From Prorocentrum cordatum (Eukaryota; Sar; Dinophyceae; Prorocentrales; Prorocentraceae): a stretch of 64,000 nt of DNA. Shown piece by piece: positions 51,311 through 62,712 of the stretch (position 1 is the first letter of the stretch; each line of letters opens with the position of its first letter). The stretch spans positions 62,001-126,000 of the forward strand of contig CAUYUJ010015695.1 in the NCBI GenBank assembly GCA_963575745.1. Direction: 5' to 3'. Position numbers and translations under genes: made by a program. The notes under the pieces are model-generated. The model made no database searches and had not been told where the DNA came from. It was given only the letters and a program-made list of their open reading frames with translations.

Positions 51311-51853
51311 ACTCCCGATCGTGCCGATGCGCATCATCGGGCAGCGCCTGCACGCGCACTCACCTCGGCGGCACCCCCTCAGCTGGCATCTCGACGAATG
51401 CTTCTCACACCTATCCGAGCAGCTTGAACTTCGCTTCGGGCGTGGATCCCACATAGGGTCGAGAGTCTCGTCGGAGCCTTCCTCGCAGACTGCCATCTCC
51501 ACTTCGGCCCTCGGCTCTCCCGGGGCGCCTCTCTGGAAATCGCCCCTGATCTGGTCAGGTTCCGTCTGCGCGGCTGTCTGCGCATCCGCCCCCCATGGGA
51601 CGGGAGGCGCGGCCACGTCTTCTGCAGCAGATGCGGGGGCCACCGCTGCCCCACTGCCGCATGGCGCCGCTGCTGGCCCATCCGCTGCCCCATGCGCGGG
51701 GGCCCCCGCAGCTGGGGCCGGCACCGCCACCGTAGCCTCTACTTTCGTCAGGGACGTGCCTCCACGGCGCCGCCCTGATGTTCTGGGCGAGCTCCGGCTG
51801 CCACCTAAACTCCCCCCGCATCCTCCGCGCGGCCCTGACATTCTGCACGCCAC
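51311..51853 (-). pseudogene. Pre-RT linker of retroelement 2
   Basis: Same frame as RT. An Ala/Pro-rich low-complexity linker, then C-E-K-H-S-S-R-C-Q-L-R-G-C-R-R-G-E-C-A-C, a Cys-rich patch just before the RT domain. Confidence 0.5.
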
Positions 51854-52925
51854 GCTCTGGGTCGATCACGAGATGAGCGTCGTCCAACGCCCTCTTTCCA
51901 ACCCAGATCCCCCCCGCGAAGCGGGCCTCCCACTTGCCGCGTCCAGCAGCACTTCGGGCTGGGATCCGACGCCAGACCTGCCCGCCCATATCCGCGATTC
52001 CCACCACTGCATTCCTTGCCGCACAGCATATTGTGAGAAGAGCCCCCATGGTTTCGCGGCTGAAACCCAATGATCATCTAGCCCACCGAGTTGACGAGCC
52101 AAGGCACGATGGGATCCGCCATCTTGATCTCGCGCCCCAGCTTGTGCTCCAGCTTCAGCCTGTAGGTCCGCAGCAAACCTGCTGCAAGCTTGTTGGCACC
52201 CTCGGCGTAGCCAACACTCTGCTTGGAAAAAGGGGACGGCCCCCGCACCAAGGTAAAGTGAGACCTGCGATCTCGAACTGCATTTGCCAGGGTCATCGCC
52301 GCAGACCTCTGGTCTGTCTGGAGCACACCTGTCCTGTGACCCTAGAGCTTATCAGGAAGTACACCGTGTAGTTGTCCAACTCCTAGTTAGCACGCAGCGC
52401 CGCCTATGCCGGGATCTTGCAAAGATCACGCTCAGCACTCAGATCGCCTGTTCCAGAGCTGTTTTCGCTACCAGCGGCCTCTCACGGAAGCTGAAGTAGC
52501 CCCCATTTGAGCTTGCACTCAGCCGCAAGCTGGTCAGTCCCGACGTAGAAGATGTCGAACACCACCTTCGGCACTTGCTTGTCGCCCGCTGGCTCCAGCA
52601 CGTAGCGCGGATCGCCGTCCGCTCGAGCCCCCGCGCACCGTGGGCACCAAGGGCTAAAAGGCAGGCGGCGCCCTCCGTGCGCGGCCCTCTCCGCGGCACT
52701 AGGCCGGCAGGGTGACTTCAGCACCCTCGTCGGCGCAGTCGCACTCTCGTCCGCCTGTGGGCCGAGAACTCTCGGCAAAGATCCAGCTGCTTGCTCGGCT
52801 GGGACCTCCCGCGGCAGCGTCTTCCTCAGTGCCGCTACCTGCGCGGCGCCTGGTTGCCGTATATGATGCGATCGTACTCTAAGTAGCAGTTGGCCTGATG
52901 ACGTCGTAAAGGTACGCACCCAGCT
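51770..52925 (-). pseudogene. Integrase of retroelement 2 (three frames)
   Basis: From 52.75 kb: K-S-P-C-R-P-S-A-A-E-R-A-A-H and F-S-P-W-C-P-R-C, the zinc-like N-terminal region, then K-V-V-F-D-I-F-Y-V-G with the first Asp near 52556. In the next frame L-Q-T-D-Q-R-S-A-A has Asp near 52314, and V-G-Y-A-E-G-A-N-K has Glu near 52203, 36 residues apart. Then A-D-P-I-V-P-W-L-V and finally I-W-V-G-K-R-A-L-D-D-A-H near 51.9 kb. All three catalytic positions are still encoded, but frameshifts and stops near 52.4 and 52.07 kb separate them. Confidence 0.75.
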
Positions 52926-53019
52926 CCGCCAGGCGGCTCGATGGCGCCGCTGGCACTACCGCATCTGCGGCCGCAGCGGGGCACCCCACGTCGGCAACTT
53001 CCGCGCCAACTTGGACGAC

Positions 53020-53400
53020 TCATCCTCCACTGGACGGGTTACGCTCCACATGGCCGCGCCTCTCGATCTCCACGCCTCCGATACCCTTCAGGCCAAAGAC
53101 GTTGCTGTCCGTCGGCGCGTAGGCGTGCATGATCACCTGCTTCCTCGGCACTGCGCTCACCTGCGCGCCTGAGTCGAGCGCGATGGCATTCCGAAGCGGG
53201 GCTAACCGCAGTCGGTCGTCGCCCGGCACCTGCTCTCGCAGGCCCCCGACCTCGGGCAGCGCAGGCCCGGCCGCAGCTGGCAGCGCGGGTTCTACCGCAG
53301 CTGATTCGCAGCAGCTACGCTCTCCGCTAGTCGAACTTCGAGCGCCTGTGCTTGCCCCGACCAGCATTCGGCCCACGTCTCGCAGAAGTCCAGGCCCCAC
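53020..53400 (-). pseudogene. Retropepsin of retroelement 2
   Basis: Frame containing A-I-A-L-D-S-G-A-Q-V-S-A-V-P, the D-S-G-A active-site loop of a retroviral-type aspartic protease (Asp near 53175), followed by F-G-L-K-G-I-G-G-V-E. One monomer-sized domain, as expected. It lies in a different frame from gag. Confidence 0.75.
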
Positions 53401-53499
53401 TCATGGCAATGCCACCCTTTGCCCTCGAACAGCTTCTTGCACGAGCTGCGGATGCACTCATTGGAGGAGGGCACGGTGCACTTCCAGTCGATCCTGTGG

Positions 53500-54262
53500 C
53501 CTCGGACTTCGCGACCCCGACCCTCAGGGCCAGAATCATCTTCGCTCGCAGCCCTCTGCAGACTGGCAGGGTCACTGCGCTTTCGGCGCTGCTGCGTGCC
53601 CCTAGCAGAGGCTGCGTGGGCACCGTCGACCCTGTCGCTGAAGCCACTCCTGCTCTTCGCAACCTCTCGAGCTCTTTTACTGCCGCTGCTGCGACACTCT
53701 TCTTCTCGTTGACCTGCGGCTGGCGGCTGCCTTCTTCTCGTCGGCTATCCGCTTGCGGCAGTTGGCGCTGCGGTGGCCTTTCTTGCGACAGTAGTCGCAC
53801 TCCAGGCTGGCGCCTGGGTTCGGCGGCCTCTCTTCGCCCTTGCCCGTTGTCCATCGGATCGTCGTGGACCGCTCGCTCCGCCATCAGCGCCGACACGACT
53901 TCGGCTCGCAGGAGCTCGCTCGCGTTCAGCCAACGACTGTTCCGAAACACGCGCATCTGCAACTCGTCGCGTTCCTTGAGCGCCTTGGCGAGGACTCCTC
54001 GCATGATGAAGTCCGACACGGGTTCGCCCGACATCTTCTGGCACCTCGCCATGTCCTCGTCGAGCTTGCTGATACTCACCATCACGTCGCCCTTTGCCTC
54101 GAACTTCGCGTCCGTGAGCTCGGCCCACATCGCTAGCACGTTGCCTGCTTCGTTCGGGTTGTACTCCTCCTGCAGCTGCCTCCAGCACGTAGCCCCGGCG
54201 CCCGAGCTGCTGCCCCTCCCAATCATTTCGCCAACCGAGTCCTCAGGCATGACCAGGACCAA
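53500..54262 (-). pseudogene. Gag core of retroelement 2
   Basis: Reads T-C-W-R-Q-L-Q-E-E-Y-N-P, M-W-A-E-L-T-D-A-K-F, I-S-K-L-D-E-D-M-A-R-C, V-S-D-F-I-M-R-G-V-L and L-R-A-E-V-V-S-A-L-M, a helical copia-gag (UBN2-like) domain. After about 53.84 kb the homologous reading switches register to the zinc knuckle. Confidence 0.7.
53758..53799 (-). pseudogene. Intact CCHC zinc knuckle of retroelement 2 gag
   Basis: In the third frame: C-D-Y-C-R-K-K-G-H-R-S-A-N-C, an exact C-x2-C-x4-H-x4-C, followed by a basic R-K-R-I-A-D-E-K-K segment. Nucleocapsid-type RNA binding expected. Confidence 0.75.
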
Positions 54263-54801
54263 GGAAAATTACAGCTGCGTGCTGAGCTTCGCCTCTCGGG
54301 CTGACAGGTTCACGCGGGTTTTGCACTGGAAGCTAAAACGTTTCCCAGCTCGCTCTCTGACTGTCAAACGGCTTCACCTCGCAAAGAATCTTCGGGCCCA
54401 TCATCTCGCCACGAGGCCCTCGTTCTCTGTCGGCTTGTCCACGAAGCTGGCCTCGCATCTCGGCTATCGCTAGATCTCGTTGCTGAAGCTCCGTCCGCAT
54501 CTGCTGACCCTCCGTCGTCAGCCTCTGCACTGGCTCGACAGCTCTCGCACTTGTCGGCCTTCGCCCGGCGCTGGAGATCGAGCACGAGCTGTCGCTCTAC
54601 CGCTGCTCGCTCCTCTTCCGCAAGCTGAGCCGCGTCGCCGCACTCGGCCAGCTTCCGGCAGGCGCCCCCTCGGTTCTGGCGGTGGGCCCTCGCCTCTGGG
54701 GCTCTGCCACCGCGCTTGTTCGCCTTCTTGGCCTTGAGCTTGCTCGCAGCCTTGGCCTTGAACTTGCTCGAAGGCTGGAATCGAACCCTGGTTCTTACCA
54801 C
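54263..54801 (-). pseudogene. Gag N-terminal region of retroelement 2
   Basis: Two frames: a Lys/Ala-rich basic head (54.80-54.65 kb) and a later segment with L-A-I-A-E-M-R-G-Q-L then C-E-V-K-P-F-D-S-Q-R-A-S-W-E-T-F, which resembles the start of the folded gag domain (F-D-G-x-x-x-x-W-x-x-F). Confidence 0.55.
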
Positions 54802-55002
54802 TTTGCCAGGGCGCGGGCCCTCCCGGAGCTCTGGCCAACAAGGGGCATCCTGCTTGCTAGCAGCGGGGATCGTCCCGCGGTTGTTTCCGCGGCCTTCCGC
54901 CGCTGGACCCGCGGCGCGCCCGCCGCTGGGCCCCCCCGAGGGGCTCCTGGAGCTCGCCGGGCGCGGAGCTGGCCCGCGAACCTCAAGCGAGTTCCGCTGC
55001 CA

Positions 55003-55115
55003 TGCACGCGCCCCCCTACCCCCTGTCGCGGAGATAAGGGGGAACGAGGGTTGCTCTTTCTCTTGAGCAACAAAGGGGTGCAGAATTGTGGGTCTTCTCC
55101 CGAACAGTCTGAGTA
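55003..55115 (-). repeat. Candidate 5' LTR segment of retroelement 2
   Basis: Partner of 48640-48752. Contains a 7-bp stem GTTGCTC/GAGCAAC around 55050-55071, preserved with one change in the other copy. Confidence 0.5.
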
Positions 55116-55439
55116 TATGTTGATATAATCATATGTCATAGTAAAACTACAGACCTCCTAGCACCAAGCCCCCATACGGGCCGAAAGCTGCCAGAGATCT
55201 TGCCGTTGATTGAGAGTTCTTCGCGACGCCGGGAAGGTCGTGGGGGAGGGGGACAGGAGAGGCAAAGTTAAATCAATGGCAGCAGCGAGGAATGCGGATT
55301 CCCCGCTGCAGTGCCCTGGTGGAACTCCGCGGGCCCCGCTCAGGGGTCTCTTACAGCGGTAAAGAAGCAGTACAAATGATTCGAGAAAATGCGTATGATG
55401 CCATCGACGATTCTGAATACGACGGTGGCGCTGGCAGTG
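55116..55439. other. Unassigned flank
   Basis: No gene or repeat recognised. Confidence 0.35.
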
Positions 55440-56195
55440 TTAATGATAACGACTACCTGCGGCCCAAAGATATGTTCCTGGTTGGGGTTGCGAATGCCAG
55501 CGACCCATTCCCGGTTGCGGTTGCAAGTGTTTGCTGACCAAAATGTGTCGCCCAATTGCGGTTGCGGGTGGTGCGGCAGCGGGGGCCCACAGGGGACCGC
55601 GACCCAAAATGCGTCGCCCACTTGCGGTTACGAATGCGGCTGCGGGTGCCCACGAGCCAAACCTATGCTTCCCAGTCGCGGATGCCTATCGGCCCCACGT
55701 GATTGCGGATGCGGTTGCGGGTGCGGCTGCGGCCCAAAATGTGCAACCCACTTGCAACCGCGATTGCAAGTCGCATGCCTGAGACACAACACACGTTGCC
55801 TGGTTGCGTTTGCGAGTGCAACTGCGGGTGCGGCCGCAGGTGCCTGCGGATCAGAATGTGCTGCCAGAGGGGTTTGTTGCATTTGAGGGTGCGACTACGA
55901 GGGTGCGACTGCGGGCGCCAGCGGCCCCAAATGCGTTGCCCTGTTGCAAGTGCGGGTTCAGGTGCGGAAGCCCGCGCCCAAAAATTGTGGTTTAGTTGCG
56001 GTATTGAATGCCAGCGGACAAAGACATGTTTCCCGGTTGCGGTTGCGTGTGCCCGCGGCCCGCAATGCGTTGCTCTGCTTTGCGGGTGTGATTGCAGGTG
56101 CCACCAGACCAGAATGTGTTACCTGGTTGAGGGTGCAGCCGGGGTTGCGGGTGCTGGCGGCCGAATGGTGCTCAAAATGTGTCCCGCGAAATCGG
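55440..56195. repeat. Degenerate GGTTGCGGTTGCGGGTGC tandem array
   Basis: Units of roughly 50-70 bp with AAAATGTGTCGCCC/AATGCGTTGCCC followed by GGTTGCGGTTGCGGGTGC and CCAGCGG. About a dozen diverged copies. Confidence 0.8.
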
Positions 56196-57109
56196 TTGAC
56201 ATCAGTTAGTCGGACTGGTGGGCACGGAGTGTCACTCAGGATTTCGAAGCGAGTCCAGGCGCGGCGCCGAGGGCATGCCCAGAGAACCACAAAAGCAAAA
56301 ACGTATAGAAGTTCACCCCTTCGCGTTATTCTCCTCGCCCCGACACACCCCAGCCCCTCGAGGAAGAGGGTCTTAGACCCGCCCCCGCTACAGCCTCCAA
56401 TCCCAAACCTTCGTCGGCGTGATTTCTTCACTACGGGGTTGCTGGACATCTCGACTCCTTGACCATGGGAACGGGCTCCCCAAACCGACAGCGACCGCTG
56501 ATGGGCACGCGCTTCACGCTACAAACGGAGGACGTCCGCGGCGGTACCAGCAAGAGGCCGTGTTCAGAATGGATCACACTGGCTGTCGGCATTCATCCTG
56601 AGTCTTTCCTTCACGATTTCGCTTCTCATCTCATGCGCACGCTGTCCAGGCGGCGGGGGTAAGGAGGCCCCTGCCCACCTAAGGCAAGATTCGGTGCCTT
56701 CTACCGTTGTCTGGCACGCCCCCTGCCCTTTGAACGAGCCCCGCCCGACCCAGCGGATCCGCTCGACCGCGGCGCCCGTCGCGCCGGCGCCGCCGGGCTG
56801 CTTCCCGAGGACCTCCTCGCGCAGCGCGCGCCGGGCTGGCGGCGGGGCGCTCGGCGCCGTCATCTGCGCGCGCCGGCGTCCGACGGACACCTTGGTCCGA
56901 CCTCTGCCCCGGCGGCGCGGCCCCAAGAAAGGGAAGCAGAGTTCTGACACAGTCAAACTGATGGTCAGGATGCGCGGTAAGGAAGCAAGCCCCTTGGACG
57001 CGCATGTCCAAGTTTTCGAGCGGGGCTGGCCATCGGGAGCGATCACGGATGGACCAAAGATTCCGACGGCGTCGGACGGGCCAGGGGCCCACCAAGACGG
57101 CCGACGATT
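56196..57109. other. No recognised gene
   Basis: Includes AAGATTCGGTGCC and GC-rich open frames without motifs. May be a junction between array types. Confidence 0.35.
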
Positions 57110-57410
57110 GCACTAAGATGACCCAAGACGGCCCAAGAGGCCTCCAAGGGGGCCTGCCCGAAAAGTCCAAAATCAGTGATTTCCCCTGAGTTTTTGAAGG
57201 ATTGTGGTATTTGCCCTTTTTCGACCTTCCAACGGCCCGAGAAGGCCCACGCGCCCCCAAAGATCGCCCAAGAAGCCCAAGACGGCCCCAAGAGACCCCC
57301 AAGACGGCCCAAGAGGCCTCCAAGACAGCTCAAGATGGCCACCAAGACGGCCGAAGAACCCTCCAAGACGTCCTCCAGGAAGGCCCGAAAGGGTCAAGCC
57401 GGCCTCCCGA
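57110..57410. repeat. Outlying satellite array, AAGACGGCCCAAGAGG orientation
   Basis: Same family as 2960-3486 and same orientation, 42 kb beyond the main cluster. Interrupted by an A/T-richer stretch at 57165-57230. Confidence 0.8.
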
Positions 57411-57437
57411 CGGCCAAGACGACCTTCAAGATGCCCA

Positions 57438-57572
57438 CGTGTTCCCCGAGGGCTTCCCAAACCGACTCGGGGAACGCATGGTCCGATAGCTTGGCAGGTC
57501 TGGCCTCAACGTTCGGCCACATAGCCGCTTCCAAAAGGGCAGGGCGGCGGCGATTCGCCGTAGGCGTCTGAG
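57438..57572. repeat. Dispersed repeat, copy B
   Basis: Partner of 21577-21712. In one minus-strand frame both copies encode a similar peptide (A-K-L-S-D-H-x-F-P ... G-E-H), hinting at coding ancestry. Confidence 0.8.
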
Positions 57573-57597
57573 ATCCGCCGCCCGACATTTGCAACAC

Positions 57598-57942
57598 TCA
57601 CTCTCGCTGATCGGCACAAATGCCCCCTGCCCCCTCCTGTCCATCCTGTGGCTCGGTTCCCTTGGCAGCCTCCTGGGTGGGGCCATTTGACGTAACCCCT
57701 GGGTAAGCCTTAGCATCATCCAAGATACCCTCCAACCTGCGCTCCTCGGCAGCCGCTGGCGCCTTTGTGCCCCCCTCTTTTTTCACTTCCGCTTCCTCCG
57801 GCAGTTCCTTTCTACTAGCGCAGCATTTGGCGACGTGCCCGAATCCTTGGCACGCGTAACACGCGGGCCGCCCCCCTCCCCCCCCCTTTGCCCGCCTCAC
57901 TCGCGTCGCCATTTCCGCTCGCGCCCCCCCCCCCCACCCCAC
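57598..57942 (-). pseudogene. CCHC zinc-knuckle ORF (gag-like tail)
   Basis: 114 codons with C-Y-A-C-Q-G-F-G-H-V-A-K-C-C at 57820-57861, an exact C-x2-C-x4-H-x4-C knuckle, after a basic Gly/Arg-rich head and before an acidic, Ala/Glu-rich tail. It may be the end of a third retroelement's gag, whose core remnants lie on the same strand near 62.5 kb, or a small cellular RNA-binding protein. Nothing else of pol is visible next to it. Confidence 0.5.
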
Positions 57943-59094
57943 TCCAAGTTCACGAAATTTCGCCTTCGTCGCAGTTGCCTGAATCGCTTGCGCCTGCGAT
58001 TGGGCCGATCTCTATGGAATCGTTGTTTCTCGCGCCAACGCCCAGTCTCTTCGCGCCCGCCCAATCTAGTTTGTCGGCGGGCGCCGAGGTTCATCGAATC
58101 CGGCATCCTGAAGCAATCCCGCCGCCGGTGGTCGAACCACATCACAACACGGCAATCCCGAGTGACAGCGGCAACGAATATACAGACCCGCACCTGTACA
58201 TGGGGCTCCACCAACGCAATCTATCGCTTGAATTGGATTGCCACATCGCTCACCTCCTCGGGCTTTTCAGAAGCCCCGGCTCGTTTCATCCCGCGTGAGA
58301 ACGCGTCTCCTGCAACGGCCAAATATTACTTGTATAGTTTTTGTTTTTACAGGTAGGCCGCTGCCTTCACGTAAAACCCCACGCATTCCAAGAGACTCCG
58401 CGCCCTCTTACAGTTCGCCGAATAAAAAACCAGATGGCCCGGCCAAGCTCGGTGGAGCCACCCCCACATCACTCGCGCTCGCATTTTGCGGCCTCTTTGA
58501 TCATTGGTCAGCGATGCTTTGGTGCTCCCACTCAGCGTTAGACCGCCGCCACCCATGATGAGGTCGCCCCCCTCGCCATCGGGCAGCGCCCCACCCGTGA
58601 ATCAGCTCATTGTTGAAGTTATCGGGCAAGCGCATTCAGCAGCTTCCACCACGGGCTCGCCCCCGCCCGCCCCCCCCCCTGCCCTGCGACTGCATTGACT
58701 CGGCGACCTTGGCAACACGTTCCGAATCGTTCGCCCGATGGTGGAATTCATGCCCTCGCGGCTGGCCTCGAGCGCCTCATCGACGCACCTGACGCCCCCG
58801 TTCTCGCAACCTGCACTGCACAACTCCGCGAACTGGCAGCGTGCCTGGATTGCGCCAGGCTCCACACACTTCAACTAACGACACATTGTTAGCCGGGTCG
58901 TCGTTGCCGGGTTTCACCAGGGTCGCTGCAGCGGCAGCTGCCGCCATCTCTGCCCTGGAACCCGCGGGGCAAACCAAAATAGCATTTAAGCCAAACAGCG
59001 AAGAACTCACGAATCAAACTTGCATCGCGCTCTGCCTGACTGCTGAGCAAGAACTGCACCCAGACGCACCGCTACGACCCACCCCCCACCACCA
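57943..59094. other. No recognised gene
   Basis: Minus-strand frames continue upstream of the zinc-knuckle ORF (R-N-F-V-N-L-E-W, K-Q-R-F-H-R-D-R-P) without a known domain. Around 58.93 kb the minus strand encodes M-A-A-A-A-A-A-A, also found near 63.07 kb. Confidence 0.35.
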
Positions 59095-59168
59095 CCCGCC
59101 CCACCCCCACCACCACCACCATCACAACCACCACCACCACCACCACCACCACCACCACCACCACCACC
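59095..59168. repeat. (CCA)n triplet tract
   Basis: CAC/CCA triplets, about 24 units with few interruptions. Confidence 0.9.
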
Positions 59169-59169
59169 C

Positions 59170-59345
59170 TGCAAACTGCAAAGGAGGCTCGGCGCGGAAA
59201 CGATGGGCGGTGCATCTTGCATCACAAGGCAAGACGCGAGCTCCACTGACAGGTGCTTGAGCCACAGGACGTCGGCACCGACAGCTGCTCGACTAAACTG
59301 CACGACTGCATTTCTCACCCAGCCCAAAGGCTATGTTCCAACATT
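59170..59345 (-). repeat. Duplicated segment, copy A
   Basis: Similar to 63095-63275. Shared words: GGAAACGATG, GGCAAGACGC, AGCTCCA, GACAGCTGCTCGA, TAAACTG, CTCACCCAG and ATGTTCCAACA in the same order. The minus strand of both encodes a related peptide (V/M-E-L-A-S-C ... I-V-S), so it is probably a duplicated exon or element fragment. Confidence 0.65.
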
Positions 59346-61880
59346 CTCCGTGGACCAGCATGGCCGATGAGCTCAGCGGGCGAAGAGTTGCATAGAGCGA
59401 ACTGGACGAAGGCTAACAACAGCGATCAAAGACCACGCTGAGTCTCCAACTCAACTGAAACGCCGAGCACAGGGGCACGGGTTGGAGGCGGCCACGCAGC
59501 ATGGCGCAAACGCGCAAGGGCTTCCGAATGCTGGATGAACTCGCTTGTCCTGCAAAATGCAAAATTGCCGGCAACGGTTACCAACGATCGCGCCAAGCAA
59601 CGAGAGGGGGGAGACAAGGGGTTAGAGGATCACCTAGCGGCGGTGGTGGCTACGAATGGGCCTGGCAGGCGCGGCCGCACTGCCACCCCAGCATGGCCCC
59701 TGCTCAGGGGCGCGGTCCGATTGAGACACTGAATAACAGCTGGCCCCATCAATGGCACCCCTGAAGCAGCCAAACCGAGCCGCTGCATCATGTTCGCGAA
59801 CCTACACCCAACATCCGAAGTCGTCATTCTTGATGCGCTGAACACTACGGTCGACAATCTTGTCGAACCGACCCATCGCTTCCCGGAAGCTACAATATTG
59901 AAGGGGCCCCTGGACACACAAACAAATACACAACTAAAAGGATTCCCCATATTTCCCATATTTGTGTTCCCCACCACTTCCCATGTGTCTGCATATGTTC
60001 CTGGGAGTCGACGATTAATTTTGTCTGCGCGTTTCTTTCCCCCCTGAAATCTGGATTACGAAGATAACGGGAGAACGCCGGATTCGGCTCAGGCACCCCC
60101 TTCAACTCGGCGCCTGCGTTCGGATCGGCCCTCCAGCGGCTTGCCGCGGCCCCTATTCGGAAGCCAATGGCTGGCAGCCACGCCTGCCAGCACGCCGCTT
60201 GCGCGCGGCATTTGGAACGACGACGCGCGCCCTGGAAAAGACACTCGCGGGCGTCGATCACGCGATAACCGACACGTTTAGCTTGGCGCGCGCCAGCACA
60301 CCCCCGGCGGCCGCGTCGGCGCCCTTTACTCGGCCCTACTGAACCAGACAATCACCTCGTGATGTTTGTAGAAGATGACAAGAAGGCCCGCGATCTGAAT
60401 GCAGAAATCAGAAAACTCCTGAATGGCGATGCGCACGGTAGCAGTTCCAGGGCCAGCCACATCCGGACAGTTCCAGCGCCGGGCAACCGTTTTAGAACAT
60501 GCCAAACATAGCGCCAAACAGATTTAACAGTTCGCCCACTGGCATTTCCGGGCACGCTCGGATAAGCACCTGTTTTTTGCGTGCACGTCCTCGCGCGGAT
60601 TGCGCTGATTCGGGTCTAACGGCGCGCGGAAGTCGCGAGGCACCTCAGACTGCCAGTGGCTGATCTGATTCAACCACTGCACATGCATGCCACGCTGGCA
60701 CGCGGAAACTCGCACCTCCGCGCAAAGGGCCCCGCCAAGAGAATCCGATAATAACGGCTGCACACATCCCATAACGGAACAGGAAACTGGCCCGGAAGTC
60801 GACGGTGCCATCGCTGCGAACAACCTGACCTGTCAAAGACCTCGACATTCTCGTCGATCCACGCACCGCAATAGTTCCTCCAGAAATGACGCAGCGATTG
60901 TGTAAACATCCTGAAGACGGCTGGAATAACATCAAGTTGGGCACGCGTACCTCGCCATCAGTTTCCTTGACCCCTGGCGCGCATGGCAGGCACTCGCACG
61001 ACGGCGGTCGCTTCGGGTCGACTACAACGAGGCTCACTGGGCACCTCGCCCGCCTGGGGGCCGCTCGATAACACCACCCCGATGGATGCACCGCCCCCGC
61101 TAGGTGGCGGACCGCGGGTTCGAGCCCGGCGCCCATCTGGGATTGCGTTAACAGGGCGGTCACGCCCAAGCTCGCCCTCAGAGACCTCAGCCGATTCAAC
61201 GAGCGGCCGTGCCTTCTTCGGGCGAAGCGCAAGCTCGATGGCAACCCAGGGCCTACTTGGGCGAGGTCTCCAACGTTCGTCTCCCCACTGTTCCTGCGGG
61301 CGCGGCATCGGGCGCTGGACCAGCGCTAGATAACGACGGTGCCCCCCCGATCTCCTTCGGCGGCGACCGGCCTTTGGCGGGGGCCTAGCCGGGCAACGCC
61401 CGAGGAGCTGGCGGGGATACGGCCCTGACACCGTCCGGCTGCGCGAGGATGTCTGCGCGGGCAAACACTCCGCGAGACAAGGAGCAAGCGCAATGTTCGA
61501 TTCGCGCACCACGCAAGTAACTCTCGCCTTGGCGTTCTGGGGAACCAGCTCGGTTAACCCGGCATACGCGGCGCCAACCTGGCGCGTTCACTCCACGATC
61601 GCCGCCATGTTCCCAGCAACCTTGCGGCGTCCAACACCCGATCACCGTTGCCTCCACCAACGCCTCCGATGTCCATGGTATCACGGGTCTTCGCGTCGGC
61701 GCGCATATCTTCTTGCGCGCCCACTCTTCAAATTTAACATAAAATGTGCGGTAATTTTCAGATATGAATAAATCGGGCGCGTTGAAGCACTCCTGGTGCA
61801 ACCCCTCAAGATGTTTCCCCACATGCGTCATAATTGTCCTCAGCACAGCGATGCGAGGCGGGAGATAAACGAGCATACGG
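59346..61880. other. No recognised gene
   Basis: Minus-strand frames at 60.65-61.24 and 61.39-61.88 kb have ordinary composition (for example H-V-G-K-H-L-E-G-L-H-Q-E-C-F) but no motif I recognise. They could be exons of an unknown gene or decayed retroelement coding. Confidence 0.35.
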
Positions 61881-61899
61881 GACCTTACTTTCTCAGCGC

Positions 61900-62710
61900 T
61901 TCCACTATCGCCGTCCGCTGCTCTAATTGGGTGGCCACGTCTCCACTGTTACTTGGCTTGCCTGGGCTCATATCCAGGCTCGCTTTGGCCGGCCGACAGA
62001 ATCACCACGGCAACCGCAGAGTACAACTTGTCGATATTTGGGTACGCTGAAGGGCCCATCGCATGCTGAACGGTGTGGTGCGGGTGACGCACTCGATCAA
62101 GAGGAGCACGCACCCGAATGAAGAGAAGAAATGTTAGTCAGCCCGAGTAGCGGCGGCCTGCGGCTCGACGCCGAAGGCTCGCATCTGGTCAAATCTGGTT
62201 TTGCGCCGTGCAGGGGCATCCTGCTGCTCGCCCGCGGGCGCCAGCGAAGATGCCTGGGCACTCTGGGTTTGCCTGTGGGTTCCGCTCCTTCCGGTTTGTC
62301 ACGCGGGACGCGGCACGTGTCATAATCAAGTGCACGCACCATCTCCTCAATTGTATCAACTTCTCCTGTGTCATCATCCTCTGTCATTTTGAACTTGATT
62401 GTTGCCAATTCTGAAGCGGCTAACCAACTGGTGAAGATCCTGAGCGTATTGTCGCCGTCATCATGCAACGTGCCGCCTATGGTATCCACCTTGTCTGTTT
62501 TAACGCCCCCTGGTACTGTGGATTCACTCGCGCCAACGCGTTCACCAATTGTTTGTTCCACTCTCGGAACTTAGCTCGGTCACCAGCGAGAGTTTGAACT
62601 CCTGCGTGGCCTTGTAAAAACGAACCAGCTTCGGACGTCCTCCTGACTTACTTGTCAAATCCGCTATAGGTTCGGCTACCGTCGAACCTGCAAAAGAATG
62701 TTCCTCAAGG
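61900..62710 (-). pseudogene. Gag remnant of a third retroelement
   Basis: Minus-strand reading near 62.6-62.5 kb gives G-V-Q-T-L-A-G-D-R-A-K-F-R-E-W-N-K-Q-L-V-N-A-L. It resembles a gag motif from dinoflagellate elements (G-D-R-x-x-F-R-E-W-N-x-K-L-x-N-A; recollection). Another frame near 62.3 kb has Y-D-T-C-R-V-P-R-D-K-P-E-G-A-E, like the following D-K-T-E-G-E-A region. Stops and frame changes separate them. Confidence 0.45.
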
Positions 62711-62712
62711 TT

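Larger units (their letters stand above)
48640..55115 (-). mobile_element. Retroelement 2: nearly full-length decayed Ty1/copia-type element
   Basis: Minus-strand order from 54.8 kb downward: gag, CCHC knuckle, retropepsin, integrase, reverse transcriptase, RNase H, then an extra ORF with a membrane segment and SAP domain, bounded by a direct repeat. This is the Ty1/copia order (integrase before RT). Coding is spread over all three frames with stops, and the RT active site is altered, so it is inactive. Unlike retroelement 1 no methyltransferase-like module is seen between protease and integrase. Confidence 0.85.

Noticed and set aside
54770-54830. B-box-like GGTTCGATTCC on the minus strand near the retroelement 2 start, possible tRNA or primer-binding site
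   Set aside because: No cloverleaf can be drawn and the sequence is not a clear complement of a known tRNA 3' end.
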